Assembly: GCA_900315675.1 (NCBI GenBank)
Contig: OMZY01000002.1
Span: 1-64,000 of the forward strand
Direction: 5' to 3'
Source: an uncultured Eubacteriales bacterium
Lineage (GTDB): Bacteria; Bacillota; Clostridia; Christensenellales; Aristaeellaceae
DNA: 64,000 bases
The notes under the pieces were generated by a model that saw only the letters and a program-made list of their open reading frames with translations, searched no databases and was not told the DNA's origin. The translations under genes were made by a program, and so were the position numbers. Of the stretch, positions 1-8,629 are shown in pieces; positions within the stretch are counted from its first letter, which is position 1, and each line of letters starts with the position of its first letter.

Positions 1-113
1 TCCGATTCAATGGATACCCGCTTGAATGCGCTGTCCGAATTTCAGGGTGATCGCCTGTCGGTCAGTCGGATTTTTTAAAACTCCAACTGTCCGATTTACT
101 GGGTACAGTTTAG
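1..113. repeat. Possible insertion-sequence end with imperfect repeats
   Basis: Three loosely similar units sit here, near 1, 32 and 87. Each starts TCCGATT or TCCGAATT and continues into an A/CTGGGTAC or CAGGGTGA-like core. IS21-family elements are known to carry several such degenerate repeats inside their terminal inverted repeats, and the core resembles them. No transposase reading frame is visible on either side, so this could only be a truncated end. The identification is weak; the region also sits at the window edge. Confidence 0.25.
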
Positions 114-302
114 ACCGAAGGGAGTAATCCGGGCTTTCCGCGTTAGCTGGCTAACTGCGGGCGGCGTGTTCGACTTTCACATGCCCTCTATCGTCCGCCC
201 CGCGTTAGCTGTTTGGCGGTAGCTCTGGGAGGGAAAATCGAACAGATTCCGGGGGATTTGGGGCACTTGATCGCTCAATTCAGGCGGCAGTCCGACTTCT
301 TA
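114..302. other. Non-coding edge region, unexplained
   Basis: No convincing gene is seen. It has two GCGTTAGCTG-like segments near 140 and 203. It abuts the broken tRNA-Arg half on its right. A 69-codon reading frame starting at 213 has no ribosome-binding site and runs through the tRNA fragment, so it is not accepted as a gene. Confidence 0.4.
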
Positions 303-341
303 TTAGGAGGCGGCCGCTCTATCCTACTGAGCTACGGGTGC
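303..341 (-). pseudogene. 5' half of tRNA-Arg(CCU), inner copy
   Basis: On the reverse strand the sequence begins GCACCCG (acceptor strand), continues TA, GCTC (D-stem), AGTAGGATA (D-loop), GAGC, G, GCCGC (5' anticodon stem) and CTCCTAA, a seven-base anticodon loop with anticodon CCT. It stops exactly after loop position 38: the matching GCGGC stem, T-arm and 3' acceptor are absent. A break at the anticodon loop is typical of tRNA genes cut by integrase-mediated recombination. No functional tRNA can be made from this piece alone. Confidence 0.65.
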
Positions 342-343
342 AT

Positions 344-483
344 ATTCTATTCTGCCGCTCGCCCGTTCGCTCAATCGTCGCTGTTCGTGCTTGGAGCGCG
401 CTCTCAGCTCGTTTCGCGCTAACAAACTCAGTTCACTTCCGCCTTCAGCGGACAGCACACTGTGCTGACGTTCACTTCGTTTG
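344..483. other. 140-bp segment between two tRNA half copies
   Basis: This segment lies between two identical 20-bp blocks (324-343 and 484-503) that match the start of tRNA-Arg. It contains a near-palindrome CAGCACACTGTGCTG at 454-468 and several TTCGCTC/TTCACTTC repeats. No reading frame is credible. It could be an insertion that duplicated the tRNA start, or the spacer of a tandem tRNA duplication. Confidence 0.4.
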
Positions 484-502
484 CCTACTGAGCTACGGGT
501 GC
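484..502 (-). pseudogene. 5' end of tRNA-Arg(CCU), outer copy
   Basis: A second copy of the first 19 bases of the same tRNA (GCACCCGTAGCTCAGTAGG) reads leftward from 502. After the D-loop GG it diverges into unrelated sequence, whereas the inner copy continues to the anticodon loop. The two copies form a 160-bp-spaced direct repeat. Confidence 0.6.
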
Positions 503-600
503 AAGACCTTGAAAAGTATAAGCTTCCGGAGTGCTTTTGTCAATCTCCACTTACCTGTCATTACAGGTATCCGAGACGTCAGGTATAAAATAAATCCGGA

Positions 601-629
601 TTTTCATTCACATTCTTTTCTGTTACAAT
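601..629 (+). promoter_or_regulatory. Weak candidate promoter for the GH2 gene
   Basis: TTTTCA at 601-606 and TACAAT at 624-629 are separated by 17 bp, leaving a leader of about 58 bases. Upstream, ACCTGT-CATT-ACAGGT at 553-568 forms a 6-bp inverted repeat that could be an operator. The -35 match is poor. Confidence 0.35.
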
Positions 630-693
630 GTCAGCAAATACAGAAGGATATATGTTTCCTGGACATATATAAACAGGAATCGGAGGATAGAAA

Positions 694-3156
694 ATGAACA
701 GTATTTGTCTGGATCGTGAATGGACATTCCGGAAGGGGCTGTTGGACTCAATCAGTCAGCTGAAATCAGATCCGGGAAAAACAGTGAACCTGCCCCATGA
801 CGGCATGATCGGCACGCCGGTGACGCCGGATGCTCCCGCCCGGTCTGATATGGGTTATTTCACCGGCGGACTGAGCAATTATACCAAGTACGTTTCCATT
901 CCCCGGGAGTGGGAAAACGGCTGCGTCGGCCTGCAGATTGACGGGGCGATGCTGAATGCCTCTGTGGAAGTCAACGGCTGCAAGGCCGCCCTGCAGCACT
1001 ACGGTTACGCGCCGTTTTACGTGGATCTGACCGGTCTGGTGGAATACGGCACGGAAAACCGGATCACCGTCAACATGAACGCCAGCATGCAGCCCAATTC
1101 CCGCTGGTACACCGGTTCCGGACTGTACCGCGGTGTGAAACTGCTCCACGGGCCGAAGCTGCACCTGGCTCCCGACGGAATCTATGCCTTCACCCGCGAG
1201 ATAACGGACGGTCTGGCCTTCCTGGAGGTTCAGGCGGACATTGTGAACGCCGCAGGCGAAAACCGGCTGGCAGAAGCGGAAGCAGTCCTGCTGGAAGAGA
1301 CTTCAGGAAAGCGAGTTGCCGGGGCGAAGCAGGTAATCCAGGTCAACGCCGGAACAGCGGAGACCGCCCGGATCCGCTTCACGGTGGAAAATCCGCAGCT
1401 CTGGGACGCGGAAAATCCCAATCTGTACCGCGTCACAGTGCAGGTCCGGGACCTGGGAATCTTCCGGACGCATCTGGAAAAGAATCCGGATCCCTCCGTT
1501 GACGGGGGCAGCGTTCTCTTTGGCATCCGGACGATCACCGCGGATGTCCGCCGGGGGCTGCGGATCAACGGAAAAGCAGTAAAGCTCAAGGGCGGCTGCG
1601 TGCATCATGACAACGGCCTCCTGGGTTCAGTTTCCCTCTACGAAGCGGAAGCACGGAAGGTCCGGAAGCTGAAGGAAGTGGGCTTCAACGCCATCCGTAC
1701 CGCCCATAACCCGCCCTCCGCCGCGCTGATTGAAGCCTGCGACCGGCTGGGTATGTATGTGTTTGACGAAGCGTTTGACGCCTGGGGAATTGCGAAGCGC
1801 GGCGGCGACTACAGCCAGTTCTTTGCGGACTGCTGGGAGAAGGATCTGACAGCCTTCGTCCGGCGCGACCGGTCCCACCCCAGCGTCATTCTCTGGTCCA
1901 CCGGCAATGAAATTCCGGAGCGTGGCGGACTCAACAGCGGATACCTGGTGGCAGCCCGCCTGGCGGAAGCCATCCGCCGGCTGGACGGCACCCGGCTGAT
2001 CAGCAACGGAATCTGTTCCCTGTGGAGCGGACTGGATGACAAACTGGCGGAAGGCCAGAACCAGGCCCAGAACGCCGGAGATGAACGGAAACTTCTGTGG
2101 GAAGAAGTGACCGAGCCCTTTGCGAGCAATCTCGACGTTGTGGGATACAACTACATGGAAGGCCTGTACGAGCAGGATCATGAGCTGTTCCCGGAGAGGG
2201 TCATCCTCGGATCCGAAAACTTCCCGAAGGAAATCGGCTTCCACTGGCCCCTGGTGGAGAAACTGCCCTATGTCATCGGCGAATTCACCTGGACCGCCTG
2301 GGACTACCTGGGCGAGGCGGGTATCGGTAAAGCAGTCCGTCTGCCTGCCGATGATCCGAAGATGAAAGAGGGATGCTGGTCCCTGATGCCCCCGGACGCT
2401 TCTCCCTTCCCCTGGCGGACAGCCAATGACGCGGATTTCGACATCACCGGTCTCATGCTGCCCCAGGGCGCCTATCGCAGCGTGGTATGGGGCAGTCCGG
2501 AAACCTTCCTGTATTCCCGGAAGCCGGAAGACTTCGGCAAGGATGAACTGATCACGCCCTGGGGCTTCCCGGTGCTGTTCTCCAGCTGGAACTATGCGGG
2601 TTCCGAGGGGAAACCCGTGGAAATCTCCGTCTTTTCCGCCGCGGAGGAAGTGGAGCTGTTCCTGAACGGACAGTCCGTCGGCCGGAAGGCTGTCCCGCAG
2701 GACGGAACGATGCCCCGAAGCGTCGGTTTTGAGACAGCGTATCAGCCGGGCAGACTGGAAGCCGTCAGCTATACCGGCGGCGAAGAGGTCAGCCGCGCCG
2801 TACTGGAAACAACCGGAAAACCGGCCCGGATCCGCCTGCGTGCAGATAAAAAGGCGGTGCGTCCGGACGGTCACGATCTGGTCTGTGTGGAGATTGAGCT
2901 TCTGGATCAGGAGGGACGCGTTGTCCCGGATGCAGAGCTCAGCCTTTCCGCGGAAGTGGCCGGACAGGGCTGGCTGGCCGGATTCGGAACCGGCAATCCC
3001 ATTACGGCGGAAGACTATACGGATAATATGACCGTAAGCTGGCGCGGACGGGCCCTGGCGATACTCCGTTCCGGTTATGAAAGCGGCGAAATAACCCTGA
3101 CGGTTTCGGCAAGAAACCTGCCGGAGGAAAGCGTCACCTTCCGTGTGACGGAATAA
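694..3156 (+). CDS. Glycoside hydrolase family 2 (beta-galactosidase-like)
   Basis: This 820-residue protein is a GH2 retaining glycosidase. The sugar-binding domain (about 1-155) is followed by an immunoglobulin-like domain and a TIM barrel that opens with KGGCVHHDNG near 299-308. The acid/base is E406 in the TGNE motif and the nucleophile is probably E508 in GSENF. The region after about 570 looks like the C-terminal beta domains (DUF4982 and Ig-like) common in gut GH2 enzymes. There is no signal peptide, so it probably acts on imported oligosaccharides. The start is set by GGAGGATAG seven bases upstream. It stands alone and converges with the sugar operon on the other strand. Substrate (galactoside, glucuronide or other) cannot be read from sequence. 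Confidence 0.9.
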   Translation: MNSICLDREWTFRKGLLDSISQLKSDPGKTVNLPHDGMIGTPVTPDAPARSDMGYFTGGLSNYTKYVSIPREWENGCVGLQIDGAMLNASVEVNGCKAALQHYGYAPFYVDLTGLVEYGTENRITVNMNASMQPNSRWYTGSGLYRGVKLLHGPKLHLAPDGIYAFTREITDGLAFLEVQADIVNAAGENRLAEAEAVLLEETSGKRVAGAKQVIQVNAGTAETARIRFTVENPQLWDAENPNLYRVTVQVRDLGIFRTHLEKNPDPSVDGGSVLFGIRTITADVRRGLRINGKAVKLKGGCVHHDNGLLGSVSLYEAEARKVRKLKEVGFNAIRTAHNPPSAALIEACDRLGMYVFDEAFDAWGIAKRGGDYSQFFADCWEKDLTAFVRRDRSHPSVILWSTGNEIPERGGLNSGYLVAARLAEAIRRLDGTRLISNGICSLWSGLDDKLAEGQNQAQNAGDERKLLWEEVTEPFASNLDVVGYNYMEGLYEQDHELFPERVILGSENFPKEIGFHWPLVEKLPYVIGEFTWTAWDYLGEAGIGKAVRLPADDPKMKEGCWSLMPPDASPFPWRTANDADFDITGLMLPQGAYRSVVWGSPETFLYSRKPEDFGKDELITPWGFPVLFSSWNYAGSEGKPVEISVFSAAEEVELFLNGQSVGRKAVPQDGTMPRSVGFETAYQPGRLEAVSYTGGEEVSRAVLETTGKPARIRLRADKKAVRPDGHDLVCVEIELLDQEGRVVPDAELSLSAEVAGQGWLAGFGTGNPITAEDYTDNMTVSWRGRALAILRSGYESGEITLTVSARNLPEESVTFRVTE

Positions 3157-3167
3157 CAAACAGCGCA

Positions 3168-3199
3168 AAACAGCCTGTGATTGAATTCGCAGGCTGTTT
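3168..3199. terminator. Bidirectional terminator between convergent genes
   Basis: AAACAGCCTG (3168-3177) pairs with CAGGCTGTTT (3190-3199), with T-rich sequence on both flanks. It lies between the GH2 gene (forward) and the aldolase gene (reverse), so it can serve both. Confidence 0.75.
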
Positions 3200-3227
3200 C
3201 TTTATTCCGGGGAACGGGTACAGGTCA

Positions 3228-4076
3228 TCAGGCAAAACGCCCCACGGAGCCGAACAGTTCCATCTTGTTCCTGACAACCTTCTTCATGGCCTCTATCTCA
3301 TACGGGATCAGGCCCATCATGGAGGAAGCTCCCGCTGCCAGGCCTTCCTCAATGCCGGCTTTTCCCGCCTTGTCAATATCCGTAAAGATATTCACCTTGC
3401 AGATTCCTTTCTGCACCGCCGTGCGGAAATCCGAATCGGACAGGCCGCTGCCGCCGTGAAGCACCAGGGGCAGCCCGGTGCTCCGGGCAATGGTCTCAAT
3501 CCGGTCAAAATCCAGTTTCGGCGGGAACTTGTAATCCCCGTGGGCGTTGCCTACCGCCACAGCCAGAGAATCAATTCCGGTGCGGCAGACAAAATCCGCG
3601 GCGGTATCCGGATCAGTGAAATAATCCTCCGGCTTTTCCAGCTTCCCTGCCCCTTCGTTATCCCCCACATGACCGAGTTCGCCTTCCACCGTAATCCCTT
3701 TGGCATGACAGATCCGGACCATCTCCCCGACCTTTACAGAATTCGTTTCATAGTCTGCTGTGGAACAGTCGTACATCACGGAGGTGAAGCCGAGTTCCAT
3801 CGCCTCCATGCACTTTTCAAAGGTCAGGCCGTGGTCATAATGGACGCAGACCGGCACCGAGGCTTTCCGTGCCATCGGGATCAGGTATTCCGCCACCCGT
3901 TCCAGGGACATGGCCGGCAGCAGAATTTCAGCCGTGCCGACCATTACCGGCGCCCGCAGTTCCTCCGCCGTTTCGATGATAGCCCGTGCCATTTCCACGT
4001 TCACCGCATTGAAAAAGCCCACGGCATACTTCCCTTCTTTGGCCGGCAGCAGTACATCATTCATATTCACAAGCAT
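3228..4076 (-). CDS. Class II ketose-(bis)phosphate aldolase
   Basis: This 282-residue protein belongs to the zinc-dependent class II fructose-bisphosphate aldolase family, of the GatY/KbaY size. Visible marks are HYDHG near residue 80 (a zinc-ligand histidine), EGELGHVG, the NAHGDYK segment carrying another histidine, and LHGGSG for phosphate binding. It should split a ketose phosphate into dihydroxyacetone phosphate and an aldehyde. It is the last gene of the kinase-aldolase pair, 13 bases after the PfkB stop, with AAGGAGGAAA before its ATG. With an isomerase and a ketose kinase upstream, a ketose-1-phosphate substrate is likely, but that is inferred. Confidence 0.85.
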   Translation of the reverse strand: MLVNMNDVLLPAKEGKYAVGFFNAVNVEMARAIIETAEELRAPVMVGTAEILLPAMSLERVAEYLIPMARKASVPVCVHYDHGLTFEKCMEAMELGFTSVMYDCSTADYETNSVKVGEMVRICHAKGITVEGELGHVGDNEGAGKLEKPEDYFTDPDTAADFVCRTGIDSLAVAVGNAHGDYKFPPKLDFDRIETIARSTGLPLVLHGGSGLSDSDFRTAVQKGICKVNIFTDIDKAGKAGIEEGLAAGASSMMGLIPYEIEAMKKVVRNKMELFGSVGRFA

Positions 4077-4089
4077 CCGGGTTTCCTCC

Positions 4090-5190
4090 TTACCATCCTT
4101 TGCGGATTCTTTCTTCCAGTTCGTCCAGCGGCTTTAGTCCGCTGAGCGCGTCATAGGTTGTTACGCAACAGGCGCCTTCCGCGCAGGCCAGCGCAACGCA
4201 TTCCTCCGGTTTCCGCCCGCTGAGGACCGCCGCCAGGAAAGCGGCAATGCTGGTATCCCCCGCGCCGGCGCCGCTCCGGACAATATCCGCCCTGAAGCAG
4301 GGCTGCAGTACCGTCCTGCCGCTCCATTCCTCCGTATCCAGTCCTAGCCGCGGCCCGACCTTTTCCATGTCCGCCCGGCCGACCGTGCGCAGCAGCATGC
4401 CGCTGGTGCCGCATTTGATCATTGCCGCCCGGCAACCCATGGCAAGCGCCTTCTCCGCCAGGGGCAGGGCTTCCTTTTCCATTTCCAGTCCTTCCGTCAT
4501 ATCCCCGTTTCCGGCAGCCAGGCGTTCATACCGTTCCCGGTCCAGCATCCAGCAAAGTTCCTCAAAGCTCGGCACAAAGAAATCGACATAGGGCAGCACG
4601 CGGGCCAGAATCCTCTGCCAGTCCGCCCCTCCGGCCGGTGACCGGGGATCCACAGCCGCCAGGTCCAGGCTGGTGGCAATCCCCCGTGCTTTGATCCGCC
4701 GGAACAGGGCTGTCAGCTCCTCTCCGTCGTTTTCCCAGGTCCGCCTCATCAGGGGCGGATACCCGAAATGGAACAGGGCGGCATCCTCCAGCGCGTCATC
4801 CGGAATATCCTTTCCGGAAAAGGTATCGTTCGCTCCGGGGCTGTGCAGGAAAACCCGGTCCTGTCCCGGAACAGCCAGCACAACGGAATAGGAAGTGGAG
4901 CTGTCCGGATCAACCAGCAGACCTCCGGCTCCGTATCCGGCCAGGATATTCCGGATCATCATCCCGAAGGAATCGTCGCCCACCTTGCCCATCAGCGTCA
5001 CATCGCATCCCAGCAGCTTCAGCGCCAGGCCCGTGTTGGCCACGCTGCCGCCGGTATGCACGTCCGCCGCTTCCATCTGGATCAGCTTTCCGGGAACCAG
5101 CAGGCCGGACAGGCTGTCATACTGCATTCCCGCCGGAAAAACCGGGGTAATATCCAGACAGATATGACCTGCAGAAATGATCTTTTTCAT
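4090..5190 (-). CDS. PfkB-family carbohydrate kinase
   Basis: This 366-residue protein is a ribokinase/PfkB-family sugar kinase. It has the N-terminal GGSVANTGLAL signature (47-57) and the C-terminal anion-hole and catalytic-base motif GAGAGDT (307-313, base D312). It probably phosphorylates a ketose released by the isomerase encoded 18 bases upstream, feeding the aldolase downstream. The family covers fructose, tagatose-phosphate, ribose and deoxy-gluconate kinases, and nothing here fixes the substrate. A GGGGGAAG ribosome-binding site precedes the ATG. Confidence 0.85.
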   Translation of the reverse strand: MKKIISAGHICLDITPVFPAGMQYDSLSGLLVPGKLIQMEAADVHTGGSVANTGLALKLLGCDVTLMGKVGDDSFGMMIRNILAGYGAGGLLVDPDSSTSYSVVLAVPGQDRVFLHSPGANDTFSGKDIPDDALEDAALFHFGYPPLMRRTWENDGEELTALFRRIKARGIATSLDLAAVDPRSPAGGADWQRILARVLPYVDFFVPSFEELCWMLDRERYERLAAGNGDMTEGLEMEKEALPLAEKALAMGCRAAMIKCGTSGMLLRTVGRADMEKVGPRLGLDTEEWSGRTVLQPCFRADIVRSGAGAGDTSIAAFLAAVLSGRKPEECVALACAEGACCVTTYDALSGLKPLDELEERIRKGW

Positions 5191-5208
5191 GTCTTCCCCC
5201 GTTTCCTG

Positions 5209-5892
5209 TTACCGCGGCTGCGGATATTCATTGCACAGCAGGCGGTAGGGCAGTTCATCCTCCTCAATGGCCGGAAAACGCCCCACAGGTTTTTCAAAGC
5301 GATTGTCCGCCTCGTCGTCATTGCACATGGAAACCTCTCCGATCAGGGCATAGGGTTCCCCTTCCCTGACAGTAAATGCATGATAGCACCCCGGATGCAG
5401 GGTCAGGCTTTCTCCCGGTGTGATCACAACTTCAGCTCCGGCAGGAACAGTGTAGATTCTGCCGTCCCGGTGCACGGTTACCGGTGTTTCTCTGTCTGGA
5501 AGTTCATCCGGGCCGGCATTCCACAGCCGGAAAACCACATTTCCGCCGCCCCGGTTGATGATATCCTCCATCTTGTGCCAGTGGAAATGACAGGGGCAGG
5601 TCTGTCCGCCCCGCAGCATCATAATCTTCTCCGCATACGGTTTCAGATACCGATCCTGATGCACGTTCCCGTTTCGGAGCGTAATCAGGTAAAGGCCGCA
5701 TGAGTAAAAATCCCCGCTGCCGAAATCCGTCAGATCCCATCCAAGGGCGTTATCCCGGATTTCATCATATTCACTGCCTTTGGTCAGCCATTCCTCCGGG
5801 GTAAACGACAAAAAAGGCGGAAGGAAAAAACTGTGTTTTTTCAGTACAGCTTCAAACTCCCGGATACAGGTATTGATCTCAGAGCGTTTCAT
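5209..5892 (-). CDS. D-lyxose isomerase-like cupin sugar isomerase
   Basis: This 227-residue cupin protein resembles D-lyxose ketol-isomerases, which interconvert D-lyxose and D-xylulose and often mannose and fructose. The metal-binding cluster HFHWHKMED lies near residue 102, with a later conserved histidine in the HPGCYHAF segment. The ATG at 5892 is preferred over a GTG at 5901 because AAAGGA is properly spaced only from the ATG. It heads the isomerase-kinase-aldolase cluster, separated by 118 bp from the transporter genes. A LacI-type palindrome lies just upstream (5913-5924). Confidence 0.8.
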   Translation of the reverse strand: MKRSEINTCIREFEAVLKKHSFFLPPFLSFTPEEWLTKGSEYDEIRDNALGWDLTDFGSGDFYSCGLYLITLRNGNVHQDRYLKPYAEKIMMLRGGQTCPCHFHWHKMEDIINRGGGNVVFRLWNAGPDELPDRETPVTVHRDGRIYTVPAGAEVVITPGESLTLHPGCYHAFTVREGEPYALIGEVSMCNDDEADNRFEKPVGRFPAIEEDELPYRLLCNEYPQPR

Positions 5893-5912
5893 CCGGTCCA
5901 CATCCTTTCACT

Positions 5913-5924
5913 GGAAGCGCTTCC
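5913..5924. promoter_or_regulatory. LacI/CcpA-type palindromic operator
   Basis: GGAAGCGCTTCC is a perfect 12-bp palindrome with a central CG, the hallmark of LacI-family operators and of catabolite-response elements. It lies about 20 bp upstream of the isomerase start codon. A CATAAAA element just upstream could be a -10, but no good -35 was found. Confidence 0.5.
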
Positions 5925-5963
5925 CTTTTATGCAGCGTATCCGTTATCCGCCGGAAACGGCAA

Positions 5964-5989
5964 AAGCCGCCTGCTGTACACGGCGGCTT
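5964..5989 (-). terminator. Stem-loop after the permease gene
   Basis: AAGCCGCC pairs with GGCGGCTT (8 bp) around a 10-base loop, 20 bases past the permease stop codon. The following T-run on the reverse strand is short, so it may be a leaky terminator or an mRNA 3'-end protector between transport and catabolic genes. Confidence 0.5.
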
Positions 5990-6009
5990 CTGTCTGGTAT
6001 TCCGTTTTC

Positions 6010-6966
6010 TCAGGATGCCTTCTTGCGGTTGCGCAGGAAGTCCATGTACACAGCCGACAGGATAACGGCGCCCTTGATAATGTACTGCCAGTCGGAATTG
6101 ACGCCCATCAGGTTCAGGCCGTTGTTCAGGATGCCGATGATCAGCACGCCGATCAGCGTTCCGCCCAGTTTGCCCGATCCGCCGGACATGGAGGTACCGC
6201 CGACAACCACAGCCGCGATAGCGTCCATCTCCGCGCCGTCGCCGGAGGTGCAGGTACCGGAATACAGCCGGGAAGCGATGGTAATGCCCGCCAGGCCGGC
6301 CATCAGGCCGCTGAAGGAGTAAACGATCAGCTTAACCTTTGCCGTGTTGATGGCGGAGAACTTTGCCGCCGTGTCATTGCCGCCCACTGCGTAAATATGC
6401 CGTCCGATCCTGGACCGGTTCAGGAACAGCACCGCAACGACAAACACGATAAACATGGTAATGACGGGTGTCGGAATGCCGGCCACATTGCCCGCGCCCA
6501 GGAACTTCCACGCGTCAGTCATGCAGCGGATCGGCTTGCCGCCCGAGTAGACGTACGCGATGCCCTTTGCGATGTTCATGGAAGCCAGGGTCACAATAAA
6601 GGGCGGGATCTTCGTCTTGGCGATAATCGTACCGTTGAGCAGGCCGAACAGCAGGCCGGACAGGATGGCAATCAGGATGCCTACGATTTCCGGCAGGCCG
6701 TGCCAGACCACCGCCGCCGCGCCCAGCACGCCGGACATGGCGATGATGGAGCCGACCGACAGGTCAATGCCGCCCAGGATAATGACCATCGTCATGCCGC
6801 AGGCCAGCATCAGGTTGGTGGCGCTCTGCCGCAGCACGTTGAAGATATTGTTGGTGGTCAGGAATGTGTTATGGGTCTTCGGATATACATACAGGAACAG
6901 GATCATGGCGACCAGGGCCAGGATGATTCCCAGGTTATCCCTCAGATACTTTTTGATGCTTTTCAT
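6010..6966 (-). CDS. Sugar ABC transporter permease (RbsC family)
   Basis: This 318-residue very hydrophobic protein has about 8-10 membrane segments and the family signature near GGIDLSVGS (about 65-73), typical of the ribose/galactose (RbsC/MglC) permease family. It forms the membrane channel of the importer with the ATPase and binding protein encoded upstream. Its ATG overlaps the ATPase stop codon (ATGA), showing translational coupling. Full family length, no anomalies. Confidence 0.92.
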   Translation of the reverse strand: MKSIKKYLRDNLGIILALVAMILFLYVYPKTHNTFLTTNNIFNVLRQSATNLMLACGMTMVIILGGIDLSVGSIIAMSGVLGAAAVVWHGLPEIVGILIAILSGLLFGLLNGTIIAKTKIPPFIVTLASMNIAKGIAYVYSGGKPIRCMTDAWKFLGAGNVAGIPTPVITMFIVFVVAVLFLNRSRIGRHIYAVGGNDTAAKFSAINTAKVKLIVYSFSGLMAGLAGITIASRLYSGTCTSGDGAEMDAIAAVVVGGTSMSGGSGKLGGTLIGVLIIGILNNGLNLMGVNSDWQYIIKGAVILSAVYMDFLRNRKKAS

Positions 6967-8480
6967 TCTTTGGCCCCTCCTGCTGTCTCCAGGGTCGCGA
7001 GCTGCATGATCGCTTCCTGGCTGACGTTTTCATAATCGATGCAGCCGGTAATCCGGCCGTCATACATCACATAGACGCGGTCTGCCATATTGATGATCTC
7101 CGGCAGTTCCGAAGAAACCATGATAATGGCTACGCCCTGTTTGGTCAGTTCGTTCATGATCTCGTAGATTTCCGCCTTGGCGCCCACGTCCACGCCGCGG
7201 GTCGGCTCATCCAGGATCAGCACCTTCGGCTTCGTGGCCAGCCAGCGCCCGATCATGACCTTCTGCTGGTTTCCGCCGGACAGGTTGGAAACCCGCTGTT
7301 CATGCGAAGGCGTCTTCGTCTGCATCTTGTCAATGAATTCCTGGGTGATTTCATGCTCCCGCTTGTCATTGACCCGCAGATGATTGATGATCTCCTGCAG
7401 CACCTCTATGGTGGTGTTGAAGCTTACGGACTGGATATGGTAAAGCCCCTCCAGTTTCCGGTTCTCCGGCACCATGGCAATGCCGTATTTCATGGCGTCC
7501 ACGGCGCTCCTGATATTCAGCTGTTTTCCTTCCAGCGTGATGGTGCCGGTAGCAGTGTTCGTCAGTCCGAAAATACACTGCATGGTTTCGCTGCGTCCCG
7601 CGCCGACCAGTCCCGCAAAGCCTACGATCTCGCCTTCCCGCACTTCGAATGAAACATCGTTCACCCGCTTGTGGTGCTTCTTTCCGTCATCGATATGCTC
7701 ACACTTCAGGAAGACCGGCGTGTCCTTCACATGATCCCGGGTATAGTACTGGTTCAGTTCCCGGCCGACCATCATCGTGATCAGCTCATCCCGGGGCGTA
7801 TCCGCCACAACGCAGGTACCGACATACATGCCGTCCCGCAGCACCGTCACCCGGTCGCAGACTTCGTTCAGCTCACTCATCTTGTGGCTGATATAGATAA
7901 TGCCCACGCCCTGCGCCGCCAGATTGCGCATGATTTCAAACAGCTGCGCAACCTCACGGTCTGAAATGGAGGAGGTAGGCTCGTCCATCACCAGGATCCG
8001 GCAGTTGAAGGAAATGGCTTTGACAATCTCCACCATCTGCTGCTGCGCGATGGAAAGATCGAAAATCTCATCGGTCGCGCTGATCCCCAGGTCGAATTTA
8101 TCCAGCATTTCCTGTGCGGAGGCAGCCATCTTCCTGTAATCCACGCCGAGTTTGCCCATAGGCTCCCGGCCGAGGAAGATATTCTCCGCCACGGTCATAT
8201 GCGGCACCAGGACCAGTTCCTGGTGAATAATCGAGATCCCGTTTTCCCGGGCCGCGTGAACGCCGTCAATGACCACGGGTTTTCCGTCAATCAGGATCTC
8301 GCCTTCCTCCGCGATATAGATGCCGCCCAGCACCTTGATCAGCGTGGATTTTCCTGCGCCGTTCTCACCCAGCAGCGCATGGATTTCGCCGGCCTTCAGC
8401 TGAAATTCCACATTCTGCAGCGCTTTGACGCCCGGAAAGGATTTGGAGATTCCTTTCATTTCGAGCAGGTATTCGCTCAC
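6963..8480 (-). CDS. Sugar ABC transporter ATPase (RbsA/MglA family)
   Basis: This 505-residue protein contains two ABC domains in tandem. The first has a good Walker A, GENGAGKST (38-46), and a Walker B ending LVMDEPTSS. The second has the degenerate GLVGAGRSE in place of Walker A and retains LSGGNQQKV and LILDEPTRGVD. This half-degenerate layout is normal for the ribose/galactose-type importers. It powers uptake through the adjacent permease. Confidence 0.93.
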   Translation of the reverse strand: MSEYLLEMKGISKSFPGVKALQNVEFQLKAGEIHALLGENGAGKSTLIKVLGGIYIAEEGEILIDGKPVVIDGVHAARENGISIIHQELVLVPHMTVAENIFLGREPMGKLGVDYRKMAASAQEMLDKFDLGISATDEIFDLSIAQQQMVEIVKAISFNCRILVMDEPTSSISDREVAQLFEIMRNLAAQGVGIIYISHKMSELNEVCDRVTVLRDGMYVGTCVVADTPRDELITMMVGRELNQYYTRDHVKDTPVFLKCEHIDDGKKHHKRVNDVSFEVREGEIVGFAGLVGAGRSETMQCIFGLTNTATGTITLEGKQLNIRSAVDAMKYGIAMVPENRKLEGLYHIQSVSFNTTIEVLQEIINHLRVNDKREHEITQEFIDKMQTKTPSHEQRVSNLSGGNQQKVMIGRWLATKPKVLILDEPTRGVDVGAKAEIYEIMNELTKQGVAIIMVSSELPEIINMADRVYVMYDGRITGCIDYENVSQEAIMQLATLETAGGAKE

Positions 8481-8536
8481 TCAGTCTCACCACCATTTTT
8501 GCTTAGGATATCCGGAAAAGAGGATGACATCCAGAA

Positions 8537-8605
8537 AAGGGCTTTGCCCCCATGGAACAAAGCCCCTTGCTGACTGCCGGGCCTTCCCTTCACAGGGAAG
8601 GCCGG
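8537..8605 (-). terminator. Two intergenic stem-loops after the binding protein gene
   Basis: Two hairpins stand between the binding-protein stop and the ATPase start: GCCGGCCTTCCCT/AGGGAAGGCCCGGC (8576-8605) and AAGGGCTTTG/CAAAGCCC (8537-8568). Neither has a strong T-tail on the reverse strand. They probably trim or stabilise the 3' end of the binding-protein message so that it is made in excess over the membrane parts, a common design in such operons. Confidence 0.6.
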
Positions 8606-8629
8606 CTCAAAGGTTTGGTTTCTTACAGC

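Noticed and set aside
213-697. Two overlapping short frames at the left edge as genes
   Set aside because: They read through the tRNA-Arg halves and the 140-bp segment, with no ribosome-binding site or recognisable protein.
1627-3168. 513-codon open frame antisense to the GH2 gene
   Set aside because: It overlaps catalytic codons of the GH2 gene, and the translation has no domain-like pattern.
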